A stretch of DNA of 64,000 nucleotides, from positions 136,161 to 200,160 of the forward strand of contig BFEA01000031.1 of the NCBI GenBank assembly GCA_003427395.1. Reading direction: 5' to 3'. The position numbers and the translations under genes were made by a program. Numbering within the stretch: position 1 is the stretch's first letter; the number at the start of each line of letters is the position of its first letter. Of this stretch, positions 10,441 through 21,500 are shown in pieces. The notes beneath the pieces were generated by a model. It was not told the origin of the DNA, did no database searches, and saw only the letters and a program-made list of their open reading frames with translations. Origin of the DNA: Chara braunii (lineage: Eukaryota > Streptophyta > Charophyceae > Charales > Characeae).

Positions 10441-11620
10441 GCCAATACAAGGTAAGCGCCCTCACATCATCATCATCATCATCCTTCACCTATCCCCTGA
10501 CTTTCCTCCCACGTCTGTCCTCTCTTACACCCGAAGACCACCCCTGCGCCTCACTGTAGTCCAAGCTCACCAGCTATGGTGGCTGGGCTATGGCGCTGCC
10601 CTCAGCAGCGCCCTTCTTCCCTGCACGACCGCACGTGCTGCACCTCGCCTCACAGCGCCAGCCAGCAGCCGCGAGCTCTTGCTCCAGCAGCGCTGCTGCT
10701 AGTATGCGAGTGCCTGAATGAGGCAGCCAGGGCAGAGCTCTTTCCTTTATGGAAAGAGTTGGCCTGCTCGCGCAGCCTGGCTGCACTGGCCTGGGCCCAG
10801 AAGCTTCCGGAAGGCCCCAGGAGGCTGCCTGTGTACAGCAGCTACTGGGCTGCTGGGCCTTGTTCGGTTAGGCGCCCAACTGTCCCTGTATGAGGCTGCG
10901 AATCACGCCCAGGGCCTGCATTCTTTGGAAAAGCCCGGAAGGCCGTGGAAATGTCTGTGTTGCCCAGCCTGAGTTTCTTTCAACCAACTGGCGCGCCGCA
11001 ACTACCTGGGCCCCAAATGTGAAATTGACAGTCGAGGGCCTCTTGCCATATGTAAGGCCCGCCTTCAGTTAGGGCGGGCACCTCCGCCTTCGCTTAGGGC
11101 GGGCAATGCTCCAAACAGGGCCCCATAGGCCTACCGAGGACCCAGATCCTCGCACCAGTCAATCCTGGTAGGTTTTCTCCAGTTATCAGTCTACTCCCTT
11201 CTTCCTGGACCTTCTTTTTTTTTTTTTTTTTTTTTTTTTTTGAGATACTCAGAAGCAATATTCCGAACCTCTTGCCAGCATTGATTACCCTGAGAATCAG
11301 GGGATTGACTGAGCAAGATACAGAAAGTAGGGGGGCGCCTCTTCACCCTGCAACCGGCGCCAGATATCCACTGCTACTTACTAGCTCCCCTCTCCATGTT
11401 TCTTGCTATAAGTGCTGCAGTCAATAATGAGAGACGAGACCGGCCTCCCCGGGGGGTCCTCTTTTAGCAAGGGTGTGAGAGTATAAGGAGTATAAGAAGG
11501 ATGAGTACTTCTTCCTGGGCCTTCTCTCAAGGTTTTTCCAAAAGACGTGCTCAGTCAATCCCTTGTAATCCATGGTCATCAATGCTGGCAGGTCATTTTC
11601 TCGGATTTTTCTGATCAAAC
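10440..11620. other. Stretch with no supported gene
   Basis: Contains GC-rich repeated wording (for example GGGCGGGCA near 11085-11107) and a poly(T) run at 11215-11242. No domain-bearing ORF was recognised. Confidence 0.5.
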
Positions 11621-11621
11621 C

Positions 11622-11755
11622 TGTATATGGGACGCTGGACCCGTTTTCCAGCAGGTGATGCTCCCCACCAATAGATGGAGCCTCTCCCCGGGTGGTAGTG
11701 GTGTCTGCTCTTATCAACACCGCTAACACCAGTGGGAGTTTAAAAAAAAAAAAAA
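11622..11755 (+). repeat. Solo LINE 3' module, complete three-hairpin form
   Basis: Hairpin 1 GCTGGACCCGTTTTCCAGC, hairpin 2 GCTCC..GGAGC, then hairpin 3 with arms GTGGTGT/ACACCGC around CTGCTCTTATCA, and a poly(A) tail at 11742-11755. About 120 bp plus tail with no LINE coding sequence upstream, so it is SINE-like. Confidence 0.8.
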
Positions 11756-11784
11756 AGAAGATCTGTTGACTCCAGGGTTTTGTT

Positions 11785-11990
11785 GTGGGTAGCCCTTGTC
11801 TCTGAAGTTTGTCTTAGCAAGTTTCTGAACAGCTCAAAATTTTCTTAGACAAAGCCGGGTAATGGCCCCGGTGTCTCAAACTTTCAAATTCTCTGTAAAT
11901 TTCCATATGGGACCCTGGGCCTGGTTCCCAGCACGTGCTGCTCCCCACGAATAGATTTGAGCCTTGTGTCAATTCAAAAAAAAAAAACTA
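11785..11990 (+). repeat. Module-tailed repeat (GC-stem variant) with poly(A)
   Basis: A roughly 120-bp body (GGGTAATGGCCCCGGTGTCT, then CAAACTTTCAAA) precedes hairpin 1 of the CCTGGG/CCCAGC type at about 11909-11931, hairpin 2 and A11. The same body-plus-hairpin combination occurs inverted at 13963-14160, defining a separate SINE-like or LINE 3' family. Confidence 0.65.
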
Positions 11991-12256
11991 TGGCCGTGCT
12001 CCTGATGAGTCAATGGCATGGAGTGCATACAGTGTGCACTAGATAGTCATTTACATGTTTTCTTTGGGGGTGGAACTGTGGCTGTGACACACTTTTAGTT
12101 TGAAATAGGCAAGCAAAGACAAAGTGGCGCCGGTGTCATGGTGTGAGTTTCGAAATGTGCAAGTTTAGCGGGCGTCTAAAACTGTGCCAGTCAGTACCCG
12201 CAGTGGCGCTTGGCAGATTTAGGGTCGCCTTTTTTGCTCCATTTAGAGAACTGCTA

Positions 12257-12403
12257 AAGGGCGTTACTCCACTGCACAACACTCTACATGCATAAGGACT
12301 CCTTCTGGACCAGGTGCATTCGAACGAGCTCAACAGTAAGAATGTATCCGGTCTAGAACGTACTCCAAATGCATGTAGAGTGTTGTGTAGTGGAGCGAGG
12401 CCC
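12257..12403. mobile_element. Foldback MITE
   Basis: Arms CTCCACTGCACAACACTC.. at 12267 and its near-perfect complement ending ..GTTGTGTAGTGGAG at 12395 enclose about 75 bp. The outer GGCGT/GCGAGGCCC edges resemble the GGGCCTCGCCACACC-type ends of MITEs at 16.9 and 57.6-58.7 kb. Confidence 0.6.
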
Positions 12404-12417
12404 AAAGTTGCCTTTCT

Positions 12418-12443
12418 GAACATTGGGTGTGACTCCAATGTTC
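12418..12443. repeat. 9-bp perfect hairpin
   Basis: GAACATTGG and CCAATGTTC flank an 8-base loop, just outside the preceding foldback element. Confidence 0.6.
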
Positions 12444-12471
12444 TTGGCCCTTCTTTTTTTTACACATCACA

Positions 12472-12472
<1 letters not shown>

Positions 12473-12510
<38 letters not shown>
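12473..12510. repeat. (CA)n microsatellite
   Basis: CA dinucleotide run directly abutting the 5' edge of a hammerhead fragment. Confidence 0.9.
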
Positions 12511-12513
<3 letters not shown>

Positions 12514-12565
12514 TCAACCTCCTGATGAGTCGGTGAAAGTCCAACAAAACAGTCTGGCACAGTCA
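12511..12565 (+). ncRNA. Decayed hammerhead ribozyme fragment
   Basis: GGTTCAACCTC then CTGATGA at 12522-12528, GTCGG, a loop, CCAAC and AAAAC. Helix II is mismatched, G12 is lost, and the 5' half of helix III is replaced by the CA repeat. Clearly the same family as the 57-60 kb copies, but inactive. Confidence 0.65.
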
Positions 12566-13222
12566 TGGTTTTTTTTTAGTGTATAGTGAATATGACAACA
12601 CACAACACACACACATCATGAGATGAGTCATATATCATGACCTTGGAGAGTGGCATCAGGTCAGGCCCCACTTTGCTGGTGCTATGTCCGGGGCAAGTAA
12701 GCATATATCTGGTGGTAAACTGTTAGGGGCCATGCTGACTTGGCAATGGAAGGCATACATCGGGATCTGGCAATGACACGTTGGATGCCATTAATGTTCA
12801 TCCCCTAACGACATTGCCTGCTCCTTGCACACGTCCTTGCCGTACCATACTCTTGGATCTGGTAATGACGCGTCAGATGTTCTTATTATTAGTCCTCTAG
12901 TGTGAGAGTGATTTGACATTGCCTGCTCCTTGCGTAATTCCTTGTCATGCAGTGAGCGCCTTCTGCTGATTTCAGGGCATACTCACACTGGGACTTTTTC
13001 AACTTCCTTGTTAACATAATCGCAGTCACGTGCATCCAAGCCTGGTCGTTTTTTTGGTTCTTTGCTTTTTAACACCAGATCAGGCTCTGAGTCAGAGACG
13101 TCCAAGTCAGGGAAGTTGTTGTGTGAGTATGCATGCCCTCATTACGTTCCCATTGATTTTTGTTCCAGCACACCCAGTCTGTGTCTGTTGCTGGCTGCCC
13201 CTGTGAATTCTCTCTTTTCTTT

Positions 13223-13337
13223 TGTTGAAATAACTACGACCGAGCGGGCCGGGGCGGGGCGGGCCGGGGCGGGGCGGAGCAGGGGGGAGAAGTGAGGGGG
13301 AAGTTTCACCCACCCTGCCCGGTAGTAGTTATTTCAA
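13223..13337. mobile_element. Short foldback element with GC-rich centre
   Basis: TTGAAATAACTAC and its exact complement GTAGTTATTTCAA bound about 90 bp rich in GGGGCGGGGCGGGCC. It looks like a miniature inverted-repeat element; no TSD is obvious. Confidence 0.5.
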
Positions 13338-13367
13338 TAAGAAATGTAGATCTCAGTTTGGTCGTGT

Positions 13368-13470
13368 AATCCAGCGGCCTAGCTCAGTTGGTTAGGCATG
13401 CAAGTGGCATTCAGGAGGTTGTGGGTTCAAGCCCCGTGACTGCCTGTGGCGCACTTAGTGCCAACGGACT
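13368..13470 (+). repeat. tRNA-derived SINE, GCGGCCTAGCTCAG family
   Basis: GCGGCCTAGCTCAGTTGG (A box) and GGGTTCAAGCCCC (B box) with tRNA-like spacing; AAGTGGCATTCAGGAGG lies between. Close relatives occur at 30828-30921 (-) and 58846-58994 (+), so it is a dispersed family, not a tRNA gene. Confidence 0.75.
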
Positions 13471-13962
13471 GTGATACTCCTGATCACTATTAGCGTGGTC
13501 TATGACCAACATGGGTGTGAGTGCGAGTGTGACTGGGTCGTGTGTGGTTTGTGGTGTCTGGGAGAGCGTTGGCCATAGCCTCTGCTGCTACTCGATGAGG
13601 GGTGGGGGACGATGAGAACGGGAGGCTCAGCTACCGGCAAAGTGCTCGGTCTTTGCATTAGCCACACCCCCACTGGCGGCCCCACCCCATCTCTGACTAC
13701 GGCTGTTGGGGCGGGGGGCAACATGAATTACCTCTTTTGAGAGGCCCTATGCTTGCAGGGGTCCCCTCTATATAGTCTTAGGAGTAGTGGTAGGAAGGTA
13801 GTGAAAGGCAAAAAATAATTTGAGAGAAGAACATAGTGTAGGGTTTAAAAAAAAAAAAAAAGTTTGGTCATGTAGATTTCAGGCGAGTTCTGTCAGTTGC
13901 CATGTCCTACAGGGCCTTCTAGGCCCTGGTCCTTAACTTCCCATGGGAAAACATTGCGGACA

Positions 13963-14160
13963 AAGCTCCAATCTATTCGTGGGGAGCAGCGTGCTGGGAA
14001 CTGGGCCCAGCGTCCCATATGGAAATTTACATAGAATTTTGAAAGTTTGAGATACCGGGGCCATTACCCGGCTTAGGCTAAGAAAATTTTGAACGACTTA
14101 GAAAATTACTACGACAAACTTCAATTTTGAAAGTTTGAGATACCGGGGCCATTACCCGCC
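13963..14160 (-). repeat. Inverted copy of the GC-stem module repeat
   Basis: Minus strand: body with GGTAATGGCCCCGGTATCTC, then hairpin 1 GCTGGGCCCAGTTCCCAGC and hairpin 2 at 13963-14010. A second copy of the body follows at about 14124-14160. It matches 11785-11990 in opposite orientation. Confidence 0.65.
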
Positions 14161-14164
14161 TTAG

Positions 14165-14694
14165 GGGTCTCGTTAGACACTCCTAAAAGAATCCTAAAAT
14201 TTTTAGGACGAGTCCTAAAGGATTTTAGGATTTCGTGCGGCGTCGTTACACGCAATCCTAAAAATCATCTTTTAGGATTCGTCCTAAAAGGTCTCCCGCG
14301 GCTGGTTTTCATATGCATATACGCAGCCGCGTTGCAAATGTCCGTCCAATTCCCGCCAACGGCTACCGTTCGTCGCCGTTGCCCACGTCGACGAGCAGAA
14401 AACCTCCGATGTCCTACCACTGACCCGACGGACCGCTTCTGCACCAGCAACTCCGTGTCGACGGTGCCATGCGCGCGACTCAACAAGTCCGTGAAACGCG
14501 GGAATCCTAAAATTTTTCAGTAGGTCGGGGGCTGCTGGAAAATTTAGGACGATTTTGCCTGGGGAATCCTAAATCCTTTAGGACTCGTCCTAACGCCGTT
14601 TTCACATTTTCGATCTCAAAATTGGATTCAGGATTGTGTGCAACCAAGACGCAATCCTAAAAACAGGCACTTTGAGGAGTGTCTAACGAGACCC
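14165..14694. mobile_element. Non-autonomous TIR element (530 bp)
   Basis: Perfect 20-bp inverted ends: GGGTCTCGTTAGACACTCCT at 14165-14184 and its complement at 14675-14694. The ends resemble those of the Harbinger-like element at 23257-26837 (CTCGTTAGAC core). It interrupts the module-family body: sequence resuming at 14695 (GGCTAAGAAAATTTTGAACG) is contiguous in the undisturbed copy near 14083. A clean TSD is not visible. Confidence 0.75.
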
Positions 14695-14867
14695 TGGCTA
14701 AGAAAATTTTGAACGACTTCGAAAATTACTACGACAAACTTCAGAAAAAGGTTTGGCCACAACAAAACACCCCACCACAGAGGTCCTACAAATGCTCAAA
14801 ACCCTGTGGATCCCTAGCAACCCTTCTAAAGCTCTCCAGTATATCAGATCCAATGGCTCAAATTTTT

Positions 14868-14927
14868 CGCACAGCAAGTGAAGACGGCCAGAGCCTAAAA
14901 GGGCCCTCATCACTTGCTGTGCGAGTA
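14868..14927. repeat. 15-bp perfect hairpin
   Basis: TCGCACAGCAAGTGA and TCACTTGCTGTGCGA enclose about 28 bases. It lies in the repeat body that continues after the TIR element. No coding function recognised. Confidence 0.6.
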
Positions 14928-15199
14928 ACTGTTGATGGCTGAGTTTTCTTCCGGTGGCAAGAGGGCCAGGGCCTACAAGGCCCTGGAAAAGAATCCGGCT
15001 GTGACTTGGGCCAGATTCAGGCCTTCCCAGCCCCCTCGTGGATGGGCCATGGCTGAGATGTCTTGGCCACACCCTGGCGTGGCATTTTCCCGAAACATGT
15101 GCGACTAGACTGCATTTGAAACTATGCCCAGGACTAGTCTGGGAAAACCTGTTTGGATTGAAAATCGAAACTTGGTTTCTAATGGGACATAGTTGCCGC

Positions 15200-15900
15200 A
15201 TTTCCCTCCCCCCCCTTTAACCACCACTACCTCCCAGCCTGTGTTTTGCCGACCCTGATTTTCACTGTGTGCCGAGTTCTGCCGAGCCTGGATCCCGTTT
15301 TGTTTTTCTTTCTAGTACTCGTGTGAAAAACTAAATAAAACCCACCAATGCTTTCAAAAAAGAAAAAGTAGAAGTAATAGCAGCGCGGTCACATCCATAA
15401 AAGAAGAAGGATTGTTTGCATTGACGATAAGCTAAACCGGCTGATGGTGCCAGGATAACTCCGGTGGAATTGTGAGGATCCCCAGCCTCGTTTATGAATT
15501 AATTTTGGTATAATAAAACGAAAAAAAAGAAGAAGGAGGAAAAAAACAAAGGGAAAAAACGTCTTTGGACGTCATAGCGAGTGGATACGAAAAGGGAAGT
15601 ACTCGGGTGAGAATGCCCCAGCGAGGGCGTTACAAGGCCCTGTCAGTTGACTCAGGTCCACGGTAGAAGAAGAATGGAAAAAAAACGAAGAAACCCACCC
15701 TTAGGGCAGGAAAGCGGGTCCATGCATTCTAATAGTAGTAGTAAGAGTGCGCCGGCTGTGACAATGTGTCAGCAGCTCCTGCCTCACTGGCGGGCACTAG
15801 AAAACACAAAAGAAACAAAACAACAACACAAACAAGACAAGCTGAAACTAGACAAGATGGTAGGTAGATAGGTTCCCGGTAGTACTGATGTGGGAACTAC
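15200..15900. other. Stretch with no supported gene
   Basis: A-rich, with pyrimidine runs and short ORFs only; nothing recognised. Confidence 0.5.
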
Positions 15901-15902
15901 CT

Positions 15903-16827
15903 CAGGGCATACTCACACGAGGACCAAAAGACCCAAAATCCCAAAATTTGAGTCATTTTTCGGGTCACACTGGAGAGGCTCGCTACCCAAATGGCTCCAA
16001 CGGTGACCCTTCTGTCAGCGGCCTGCGGGGCAGCGGGCATACCCTTTTTGAGACCACCTCCGGAGGTGGTCTCGGATTACCTATCGGTTTTTTTTTTCTG
16101 TTTTTGAGAATTGAAGAGAATTGTAGACGAAGAAGACAGCCCGCCAAACAACTGAAAGTGCGACCAGGAACATTTACGTTGTAGATAAGGCCCAAGTGTT
16201 ATACTAGTTTTTTTTTTTTCAATCTTTTCGTTTGGTCCTCCCCCATGTGACCGGGCGCACTTGCCCTGAATGCAAAGCGTCAGGGTCGTGACTTCATCCT
16301 TTCTGGACGAGGTCCACCCGTGTGACCACACGGGGACCAAATGCCTCAAAAGAGCTGAACCAAATGCCTCAAAATTTTGAGACTTTTGGTCCACGCATGA
16401 GGGCATACTCACACGGGGACCTATAATCCCAAAATCCCAAAACCAGGGGAAAAGGCCTGTCACATGGATCTACCAAATTCGCAAATGTACTGTTCCTGTG
16501 CCCATTTGTCAGCGGCCTGGGAAGCCGTGCGGCAAGGGATTTTGCGGTCACCTCTGGAGGTGACCGCAAATTCCCTTTTTTTTTCGCATTTTCTTCAAAA
16601 ATTGGCAAAAATTCATTCACAAAAGTTCTTGCACAATTGGTGGATGGCGCCGTGTGACCAGCCAAGTACCAAATCCCCATTTCTCCAGATGGCCGCGACC
16701 TTGTCCCATCTGAAAAGGTCCAGCAGTGTGACGTGAACCATGCCAGAACCTCAAATAGGCCCTTCCCAAATCCGCATATTTATCGGATTTGGGGTCACGA
16801 TGTGAGTATGCCCTGAGTATGCCCTCA
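15903..16827. mobile_element. Two adjacent MITEs with GGGCATACTCACAC ends
   Basis: Left ends AGGGCATACTCACACG occur at 15903 and 16393. Complementary right ends lie at about 16802-16827, where two TGTGAGTATGCCCT/AGTATGCCCTC motifs are stacked, and a decayed one near 16358-16388. Each half has a central palindrome: GACCACCTCCGGAGGTGGTC near 16052 and GGTCACCTCTGGAGGTGACC near 16549. Related end motifs occur at 12975, 23092 and 26990. Nested or tandem insertion is likely. Confidence 0.55.
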
Positions 16828-16914
16828 TTCATGGCCTTCCCCGACAACTTCCATTGGCGAAATAACCATCGTAGGAGTAGCATTACGTGCGTGTGGCTAC
16901 CAGTATAGTTCGAC

Positions 16915-17067
16915 TAAGGGTGTCGCCGCACGGCACATGAAACGAAAAACGAAAACAGAAAATGGCCAGGTTCATCGGTTTGCTATAAATAGTAACGAGT
17001 GTATTTTGCCACCTTTCGTGGGCAGATGCACTCGTTTCATTTTGTGTCCCGTGTGGTGAGGCCCTAA
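16915..17067. mobile_element. Foldback MITE
   Basis: Left end TAAGGGTGTCGCCGCACGGC and right end complement TTAGGGCCTCACCACACGG pair imperfectly, and internal sequence also folds (ATGAAACGAAAA with TCGTTTCAT). The end motif resembles the 57.6-58.7 kb MITEs. Confidence 0.55.
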
Positions 17068-17076
17068 GCAGTCAAC

Positions 17077-17358
17077 ATGGCGTCTAATCCAGCTCTGTCT
17101 ACACGCAACTGTTACAATTGCGGTCAGCCCTGTCATATGTCACGGTTCTGTCCCCTGCCTGATCGTCGTTTCACCTTTAACTCTGCCGCTGTCAATCCTG
17201 CCCCGCCCCTAACATCCCGAACCTACCTGCCCACTGCGCACCGCTGTTTTCCGAGCCCTCTGTGTGAGGGTACCTGCCGTGGGAATTTCGGAAGTGGCAC
17301 CGGTGCCGACGGTCTAACTGAAGGGAAAAAAAAGAAAAAAAAAAAGGAACAGCTGTAG
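17077..17358 (+). pseudogene. CCHC zinc-knuckle ORF fragment, gag/ORF1-like
   Basis: MASNPALSTRNCYNCGQPCH starts a frame with the retroviral-type zinc knuckle CYNCGQPCHMSRFC (C-x2-C-x4-H-x4-C), followed by DRRF and a low-complexity stretch ending in Lys-rich AAA sequence. Such knuckles bind RNA in gag or ORF1 proteins. I recall similar N-termini in many charophyte proteins preceding a Lys/Glu coiled coil, as in the ORF at 27176-28348; here the coiled coil is absent, so this is a truncated copy. Confidence 0.6.
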
Positions 17359-17619
17359 ATTGTTGAGATCGACGGTAGAAATATGAACCAGTCGCATCAG
17401 CGCGAACGCACGGAGCGCTCCCGCCTGACAAGGCTCGGCGGGCAGTCGCTTCACGTCCTCGGATTGGCCGAGAGCGTCTTAGTAGCAGTGGAGAGTCAGG
17501 GCGGCGTGTGGCGGCGGCCATGGCAGCGAAGCTCTTGTGAGCATCGTGTTCACTGATACAGGAGTGTCTTTGTGCGATAATCAGCACAGCAACATTGAGG
17601 CCAGAATAGCCGGTATAAG

Positions 17620-18489
17620 ATGGCTTCAGAAGGAGACCTTCGACATGCTGCTGACGCGTGGCTATGTACTATGGACGATAGCAGACAACAACTCCAGTAT
17701 ATGGTCTCTCTTCTTTCCATCTCCACTCCACCTTCACCAGAGGCTATTGGGGGAGTGACCTCGGTGGGGAAATGGGTGGAAACAGTGTTACAACAGATGC
17801 TGGAGATTATCTGGGAGTTGGAGGCGGGGCCGGCACCAGAGCTGGACGCGTTGATTGACTGGCGCCAGGTGGATGATCTGCTCAACGACTGCTATACGCT
17901 CCTTGATGAGGGAGGCGAGAGAGGTGCTGACATAGCTAAGCGTGTAGGGGAGACACTGCCAATAACCATGTTGGCAACAGCAGCACCGGAGGAATTGACT
18001 TCAATGATGTCATTGACACCTGCAACCACATCGACTTCATCAGCTACATCCATGATCTTTCCTCCAGCGCCTGTCAGCAACAGCAACGACGACAGAACGG
18101 ACAGCAATGACAACAACAACAATGACGACAACAACGACAGCAACGACAACAACAACAACAACAACAACAACAACAGTGCGATAAACAACAACAATATCGT
18201 GCACGACAGTGGTTCAAACGCAGGGGTGATGGCTTCGTGTGCGCCAGACAACAACAACAACGACAATAATAACATCGGCACCACCACCAACAACAACAAC
18301 AAAGGAGTGGTAAGCGTGGCAGGGGCATTCTTTCCCCCCCCTTCCCCTTCTTTCCTCTCCTTTCCTTTCTCCTTGGGTTTCGTGTTGACCATCGGGGGGG
18401 AGAGCGAGAGGGTTGCTGGAATGGTTTGTTCAATGTATTGGAAGGGGGTGGGGGGGAGAAAGGGGTGGGATGGTGGCGCATGGGGATAG
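17620..18489 (+). CDS. Uncharacterised Asn-rich ORF (289 aa)
   Basis: The start lies in TAAGATGGCTTC. Residues 1-110 are non-repetitive and acidic to neutral (EGDLRHAADAWLCTMDDSRQ; WQLE/WELEAGPAPELDALIDW type), without a recognised domain. Residues 150-230 are Asn/Asp/Ser-rich from imperfect CAA/GAC repeats (18085-18310), and the C-terminus is hydrophobic then Gly-rich. The 3' flank GGGGATAGGATAGA recurs after the Asn-rich ORF at 41118-41818, so both may belong to a repeat family. Whether it is translated is unknown. A LINE is inserted 30 bp downstream. Confidence 0.3.
   Translation: MASEGDLRHAADAWLCTMDDSRQQLQYMVSLLSISTPPSPEAIGGVTSVGKWVETVLQQMLEIIWELEAGPAPELDALIDWRQVDDLLNDCYTLLDEGGERGADIAKRVGETLPITMLATAAPEELTSMMSLTPATTSTSSATSMIFPPAPVSNSNDDRTDSNDNNNNDDNNDSNDNNNNNNNNNSAINNNNIVHDSGSNAGVMASCAPDNNNNDNNNIGTTTNNNNKGVVSVAGAFFPPPSPSFLSFPFSLGFVLTIGGESERVAGMVCSMYWKGVGGRKGWDGGAWG
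18085..18310. repeat. (CAA)n-rich imperfect microsatellite
   Basis: Interrupted CAA/CGA/CAG triplets coding for Asn/Asp-rich sequence in the plus frame. Confidence 0.85.
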
Positions 18490-18531
18490 GATAGAGATTG
18501 CTATTGCCTGACTACAGGGCGGGCGGTACTA

Positions 18532-21500
18532 TTGTCATTTGTGCAGCATCGATGGCAGGGACAGATAATCAGAGGCAAATTGACAAAATTCACGACAGAA
18601 GGGCAGATGGATAAATCATTTTTTACAATGGCCAAATTACGAGTCAAACGTTCTTATATTGATAATTTATATAATCATGAAGCTCAGAGGGATCCTTTGG
18701 TACCTGTATCCTCTGCGGCAAGTTTGAAAGTTGCTTATGATTTCTTTAAAGAACTATTTAAATCATCTAAAGATCCTACCAGTATCCAAGATGATGATCA
18801 AGCTACTTCTCTCTTCTTAGAACCACTTTTCCAGTCGATTACTGATGAACAACGTGAACATCTTGAAAAAACAAAAACTAAAGAAGAAATTTGGACAACC
18901 TTAATTCAGATGGAGGAGGACAAAACACCTGGAGTGGATGGTCTGCCTAAAGAATTTTGGGAAGCCATGTGGCCAATCTTGTCACCAGACCTAATGAAAT
19001 ACTATCATGAGGTATGAAAAACAAGACGAATGGGAGAATTTGTCAGTCAATGAATTTTTACCTTATTATACAAGAAGGGGGATAAATCCAATATCAAGAA
19101 TTCTAGACCAATTACTTTACTTACAGTAGTATACAAATTGTTTGCTAAAGCTCTAGCCAATCGCATGATCCCAGTAATGACAGATTTAATTCATCCCTCA
19201 CAAACTGGACTTATAAAAGATCGGCACATATAGGATAATATTCTTCTAATCAATGAGATGGTCAAAGTTGCACGACAAACCAAACAAAATGCAACGATTG
19301 TTTTTATAGACTTTGAAAAGGCATATGATCATGTGGATTGACGATTTCTGGATGTTTGTTTGCATAAACTAAATTTTGGACCCAACATGCGTAGATGGGT
19401 TGAAATTCTACATATTAATGCCACCACATGTATTCTCGTGAACGGTTTGCTATCTCCTGAAATACGTTTTCAGAGGTCAGTAAGGCAAGGCGACCCTCTG
19501 ACTCCTTTTCTTTTTGTTATTGTAATGGAATCCCTGAGAGGCAACCTTAGAGCCAATCATAATATCAAAAGATTAAGCGTTTCATAAATCCCGGAAGAAG
19601 CAATACCAATAACTTCAATGTCTGCAGATGACCTTACAATAATCATAGAAGTTTTAGAAGCAAATATGGAAGAAATAAAAAAACTTTTTGGACAAATTTT
19701 CTCACCTTTCTGATATGACAGTCAATTGGGGAAGTAAAACGCAAGGACGGTGGATCCACTCAAATGACGGACGTCCACCTAAATTTCCCAGGGTACAATG
19801 GTTGTCATTAGAAGCCCCTATAATAGTGTTAGGTGTATCATTGACGGCCACAGCAAACCCACAACTAATGATGAATGGATTTCGAAACCCGCAATCCAAA
19901 AAATGAATCAATGGAAGAATCAACACACTTCTGTCCTAGGGAGGGCACTGGTTATAAATAATGTGGTGTAAGCATCAATTTGGTACAAATCAACAATTTG
20001 AGCAATAAGCAAATCAGGAATCAAACATCTTCTAAAACAAGTAACTACATTTCTCTTGAGAAGAAATCATGAGTTTCAAAAGGTAATTCTTAGAGTGACA
20101 TGGTCTACTCTTATCCAACCTAAGTCCAGAGGAGGATTAGGGATTTTAGACCCCACTCTACAGTGTCAAGCTTTGTCCCTACAGTGGATAATTGACCTCA
20201 TTTTTTGTATAGACAAGCCGTGGCAACCCCTAGCCCTACAACAAATCAGAAAATTGGCTCCAAAAGCACCACCCGAGGTTCATCCTCTTACTTGGGTAGA
20301 AAACCTATTTTGGCAGATCCCTCGTCCTTCCGCACATTTGAGAAATGAAGGGGAAAGAAGTGTTACACGTAGAGACCTTATCTTAGATACTCTATGGGTA
20401 TCTCTTTTGAAAATGTGGAGGAAATTACCATTACCTAACAAACCTAAACCCGCGCGTTTTGAGGAAATATTGAGACAACCTCTTTTTTGGTAATAGATGG
20501 ATTACATATGTTAATAGTTGTGTGTATAATAGTTTCACTCCGCCTTGGTCCCAATGGGTAAAGAAAGGGGTCATACGAGTTAAAGACATTTGAGATCTAC
20601 AAAGGAGAAAATGGAAAAATCCGGATCAACTCAAAAAAATAATTACTTGTGTCCACAAATTGGAACAGAATTTGGACCGTATAACTAGTTTCATCCCTTT
20701 AACATGGGTCAGAGAATTAAGAATTTCTCATTTTAGCATAAGAGAATCAGGTCGAATTCTTTCCATTCAATGAAATGTTCAGAATCAGAGTTATTTTCAT
20801 CTCAGCATTCACTGGATGGAGAACCTTCTAGCCAAAATGCCTCATTACAGAACTACCATTTGATCCGGACAAATGGGTATGGCAGGTGGGTACAAGAAGT
20901 AAATCACGTACTCTACAATCTCTAACAGTAAAGGCAACATATCGTCTACTTAGACCCAGGATAGATGTGACATCTATAATAAGGGACCGATGGTCCAGAC
21001 ATTTGAACATAGATATACAAAGCATCAGAAATATAAAATTTTTTAATCAAATAAAAAAATGGTCTGCTAAGTTTTCATCTTTACAATGACAAATAATTCA
21101 TCGATGTCTTCCAACAAATGATTGGCTTATCAATCGTACCGATCTAGAGCAACGAGGGCTGGCGCTTCTATGGTGTAAAGCATGTCTATCTGTTTTTCCC
21201 AAGAAAAGAATCAGAGAAACAATTGAGCATCTATTCATCCAATGTCCCGGAACGGTATTATTATGGAGAAAATGAGACAGTGTGTAGAGAACACTGACAT
21301 GAATTGACTGGCCATGGGGTTGGAAAGTCATACTACTAGGACAATGGGAACCACAGGATATGCAACTTTCACAATTTCAGAGGAATTTGTTCGAACTTGG
21401 TCGAAAAGCCATTCTATGGACATTATGGTACAAAAGGTGTGTCTATGAAAGAGAAGATGTAAAACTAGAAGGTATCGAATTTGCTGAACTAATTATTCAA

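Noticed and set aside
13368-13450. A functional tRNA gene
   Set aside because: A and B boxes are present but the acceptor stem does not close and copies recur with SINE bodies and a poly(A) tail.
14698-15201. 167-codon minus ORF
   Set aside because: Lies in the repeat body shared with the module-tailed family and crosses two hairpins; no domain.
17892-18392. Minus-strand Leu-rich frame and Cys-rich frame (18074-18481)
   Set aside because: Same cause: antisense of the CAA-rich tract.
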